40,314 nt of DNA from Nocardia alni (GTDB lineage: Bacteria; Actinomycetota; Actinomycetes; Mycobacteriales; Mycobacteriaceae). The position numbers and the translations under genes were made by a program. The DNA lies in the NCBI RefSeq assembly GCF_019038435.1, contig NZ_JAGPOX010000090.1, positions 1 through 40,314 of the forward strand, given 5' to 3'. Shown piece by piece: positions 38,961 through 40,314 of the stretch; the stretch's first letter is position 1; each line of letters starts with the position of its first letter. The notes under the pieces were generated by a model that saw only the letters and a program-made list of their open reading frames with translations, was not told the origin of the DNA and ran no database searches.

Positions 38961-40314
38961 ATGCCCGCTGACCAGGAAACCTACGACGTCGTGGTCGTCG
39001 GATCCGGAGGAGGCGGCCTCGTGGGCGCCTATGCCGCGGCGGCACGCGGGCTGCGCACGCTCGTGCTCGAGAAGACCGCGCTGTTCGGCGGCACGACGGC
39101 GTATTCGGGTGCGGGACTGTGGTTTCCGGGCAGTGCGCCGATCCGGCGCGCGGGCATGCCCGATGATCCCGACGCGGCGCGCACCTATCTGCGTGAGGTC
39201 GTCGCCGACGAGTCCCGCGAGCCGCTGCAGGACGCCTATCTGCGCACCGCGCCCCAGCTCATCGACGACCTCGAGCGCAATCCGCTGTTCGGGCAGTTCA
39301 GACACGACCCCGTACCGGACTACTTCGCCGCGAAGCCCGGGGCCACCCCGACGGGGCGCACGATATTCCCGGCCGAGATCTCGGTCGACGAGCTCGGTGA
39401 CCTGGCCCCGCTGGTCCGCCGCTCGATTCCCGAGGAACGCTGGGGTATGGCCGAGGGACCGGTCCTGGTCGGCGGCCGCGCCCTGATCGGCCGGACGCTG
39501 AAGGCGTTCCTGGACACCGGTAACGGCTCCTACCGCCTCGGCACCGCCCTGACCGACCTGGTGGTCTCCGACGGCCGGGTCACCGGCGTGAGCACGGTCG
39601 ACGACGACGGTGTGCGGCGCACCTTCCACGCCACCCGCGGTGTGCTCCTGGCCGCCGGCGGCTTCGAACACAATCGCGAGATGCGCGAACGTTATTCGCC
39701 GGTGCCGCTCACCGGCGAATGGTCCAACGGCGCGCCGCGCAACACCGGCGACGCGATCCAGGCCGGTACCGCGATCGGCGCGGCCACAGCCCTGATGGAC
39801 GAGGCATGGTTCGTCCCCGGCACCATCCAGCCCGACGGGCTGCCGGTCTTCCAGATCGGTATCCGCGGCGGAATCTGGGTCAACGCCGAGGGCGAACGCT
39901 TCATGAACGAGACCCAGCCCTACGACCAGGCGGGCCACGAAATGGCCCGGCTGCATCGCGAGACCGGCGTCACGCACACCCGCACCCACTGGGTCTTCGA
40001 CCACCGCCAGTTCACCCGCGACGGCTTCGGCGACGACCCCGCCGTGGGGGTGCGCCAGGAATGGTTCGACTCCGGCGCCCTGCGCCGCGCCGACACCCTC
40101 GACGAGCTCGCCGCGATCATCGGCGTCCCGGCGGACAAGTTTCGCAAGACGGTCGAGGAGTACAACGGCTACGGGAAATCCGGCGTCGACGAACGCTTCC
40201 ACCGCGGCGAAACCGCCTGGGACCAGATGTTCCAGTACATCGTCGGCTACTCCGCGTACCCCCGCCAGAACTTCCTCGTACCGCTCACCAGCGACCTCCC
40301 CAACCCCCTGCTGA
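38961..40314 (+). CDS. KstD-like FAD-dependent dehydrogenase, cut by the window end
   Basis: The first 451 codons of a flavoprotein; the frame is still open at the last base. The N-terminus VVVVGSGGGGLVGAYAAAAR is the FAD Rossmann fold, LVLEKTALFGGTTAYSGAGL and WFPG form the substrate-side motif of 3-ketosteroid dehydrogenases and related fumarate reductase-like oxidoreductases, GVLLAAGGFEHNREM is the second dinucleotide motif, and GIWVNAEGERFMNE is the conserved active-site region. These enzymes introduce a double bond next to a ketone in a ring, using FAD. ATG 38961 is chosen as the first Met of the domain. KstD itself is longer than 500 residues, so 60 to 120 residues are missing here. Confidence 0.85.
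   Translation, partial: MPADQETYDVVVVGSGGGGLVGAYAAAARGLRTLVLEKTALFGGTTAYSGAGLWFPGSAPIRRAGMPDDPDAARTYLREVVADESREPLQDAYLRTAPQLIDDLERNPLFGQFRHDPVPDYFAAKPGATPTGRTIFPAEISVDELGDLAPLVRRSIPEERWGMAEGPVLVGGRALIGRTLKAFLDTGNGSYRLGTALTDLVVSDGRVTGVSTVDDDGVRRTFHATRGVLLAAGGFEHNREMRERYSPVPLTGEWSNGAPRNTGDAIQAGTAIGAATALMDEAWFVPGTIQPDGLPVFQIGIRGGIWVNAEGERFMNETQPYDQAGHEMARLHRETGVTHTRTHWVFDHRQFTRDGFGDDPAVGVRQEWFDSGALRRADTLDELAAIIGVPADKFRKTVEEYNGYGKSGVDERFHRGETAWDQMFQYIVGYSAYPRQNFLVPLTSDLPNPLL

Noticed and set aside
38907..40202. 431-codon minus-strand frame opposite the KstD-like gene
   Set aside because: The plus-strand frame has a Rossmann motif, the FGGTTAYSGAG segment and the active-site region. The minus frame has no recognisable fold.
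1..40314. tRNA, rRNA, riboswitch, insertion sequence or integrase signals
   Set aside because: No cloverleaf with a GTTC loop, no transposase or integrase motifs and no terminal repeats flanking the prenyltransferase cassette were seen.

Overview
The window is high-GC actinobacterial DNA, most likely from Nocardia, Rhodococcus or a close relative. The signs are: many GTG starts with GGAG-type ribosome sites, a mycofactocin-type SDR, a SigG-like ECF sigma factor, HsaA/HsaB/HsaD-like proteins, a KstD-like flavoprotein, a CxxHxxC ferredoxin beside a P450-rich catabolic region, and many acyl-CoA dehydrogenases. No rRNA, tRNA, CRISPR array or transposase gene was seen. The organism assignment is inference from gene content.

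Layout. (1) 1-6.2 kb: a frameshifted NTF2-like remnant; an HsaA-like monooxygenase convergent with its probable flavin reductase; an IclR regulator; a translationally coupled amidohydrolase / 66-residue protein / ferredoxin operon; and a divergent mycofactocin-type SDR. (2) 6.2-9.85 kb: an island unlike its surroundings, holding a DMATS-type indole prenyltransferase, a flavin-dependent tryptophan halogenase and a LysE-family exporter in one transcription unit, behind a promoter region rich in inverted repeats. (3) 9.85-11.7 kb: an SDR and a TetR regulator with candidate operators, and a doubtful small ORF. (4) 11.7-16.1 kb: acyl-CoA dehydrogenase and SDR divergent from enoyl-CoA hydratase and thiolase, a beta-oxidation set. 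(5) 16.1-21.3 kb: PhoU-family protein, SigG-like sigma factor, frameshifted EthD gene, quinone oxidoreductase and an acyl-CoA dehydrogenase. (6) 21.6-23.1 kb: a regulator made of two fused GntR/FCD units. (7) 23.1-34.6 kb: two divergent operons, one with CoA-transferase, P450, acyl-CoA dehydrogenase, acyl-CoA synthetase and MaoC-like dehydratase, the other with enoyl-CoA hydratase, luciferase-like oxidoreductase, aldehyde dehydrogenase and acyl-CoA dehydrogenase. (8) 34.7-40.3 kb: a REP-like palindrome, then a meta-cleavage operon (extradiol dioxygenase, C-C hydrolase, HsaA-like monooxygenase, six-helix membrane protein) divergent from a KstD-like flavoprotein that runs off the window.

Taken together, most of the window looks like a catabolic locus for a polycyclic or steroid/terpenoid-like substrate. 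The P450 and ferredoxin would oxidise it, the synthetase or CoA-transferase would form the thioester, the dehydrogenases, hydratases, SDRs and thiolase would shorten the side chain, and the monooxygenases, ring-cleaving dioxygenase and hydrolase would open the aromatised ring. The substrate cannot be read from the sequence.

The most unusual items are the prenyltransferase-halogenase-exporter cassette (a candidate route to an exported, prenylated and halogenated tryptophan or indole), long low-complexity segments in an acyl-CoA synthetase and an acyl-CoA dehydrogenase, and the tandem GntR regulator.
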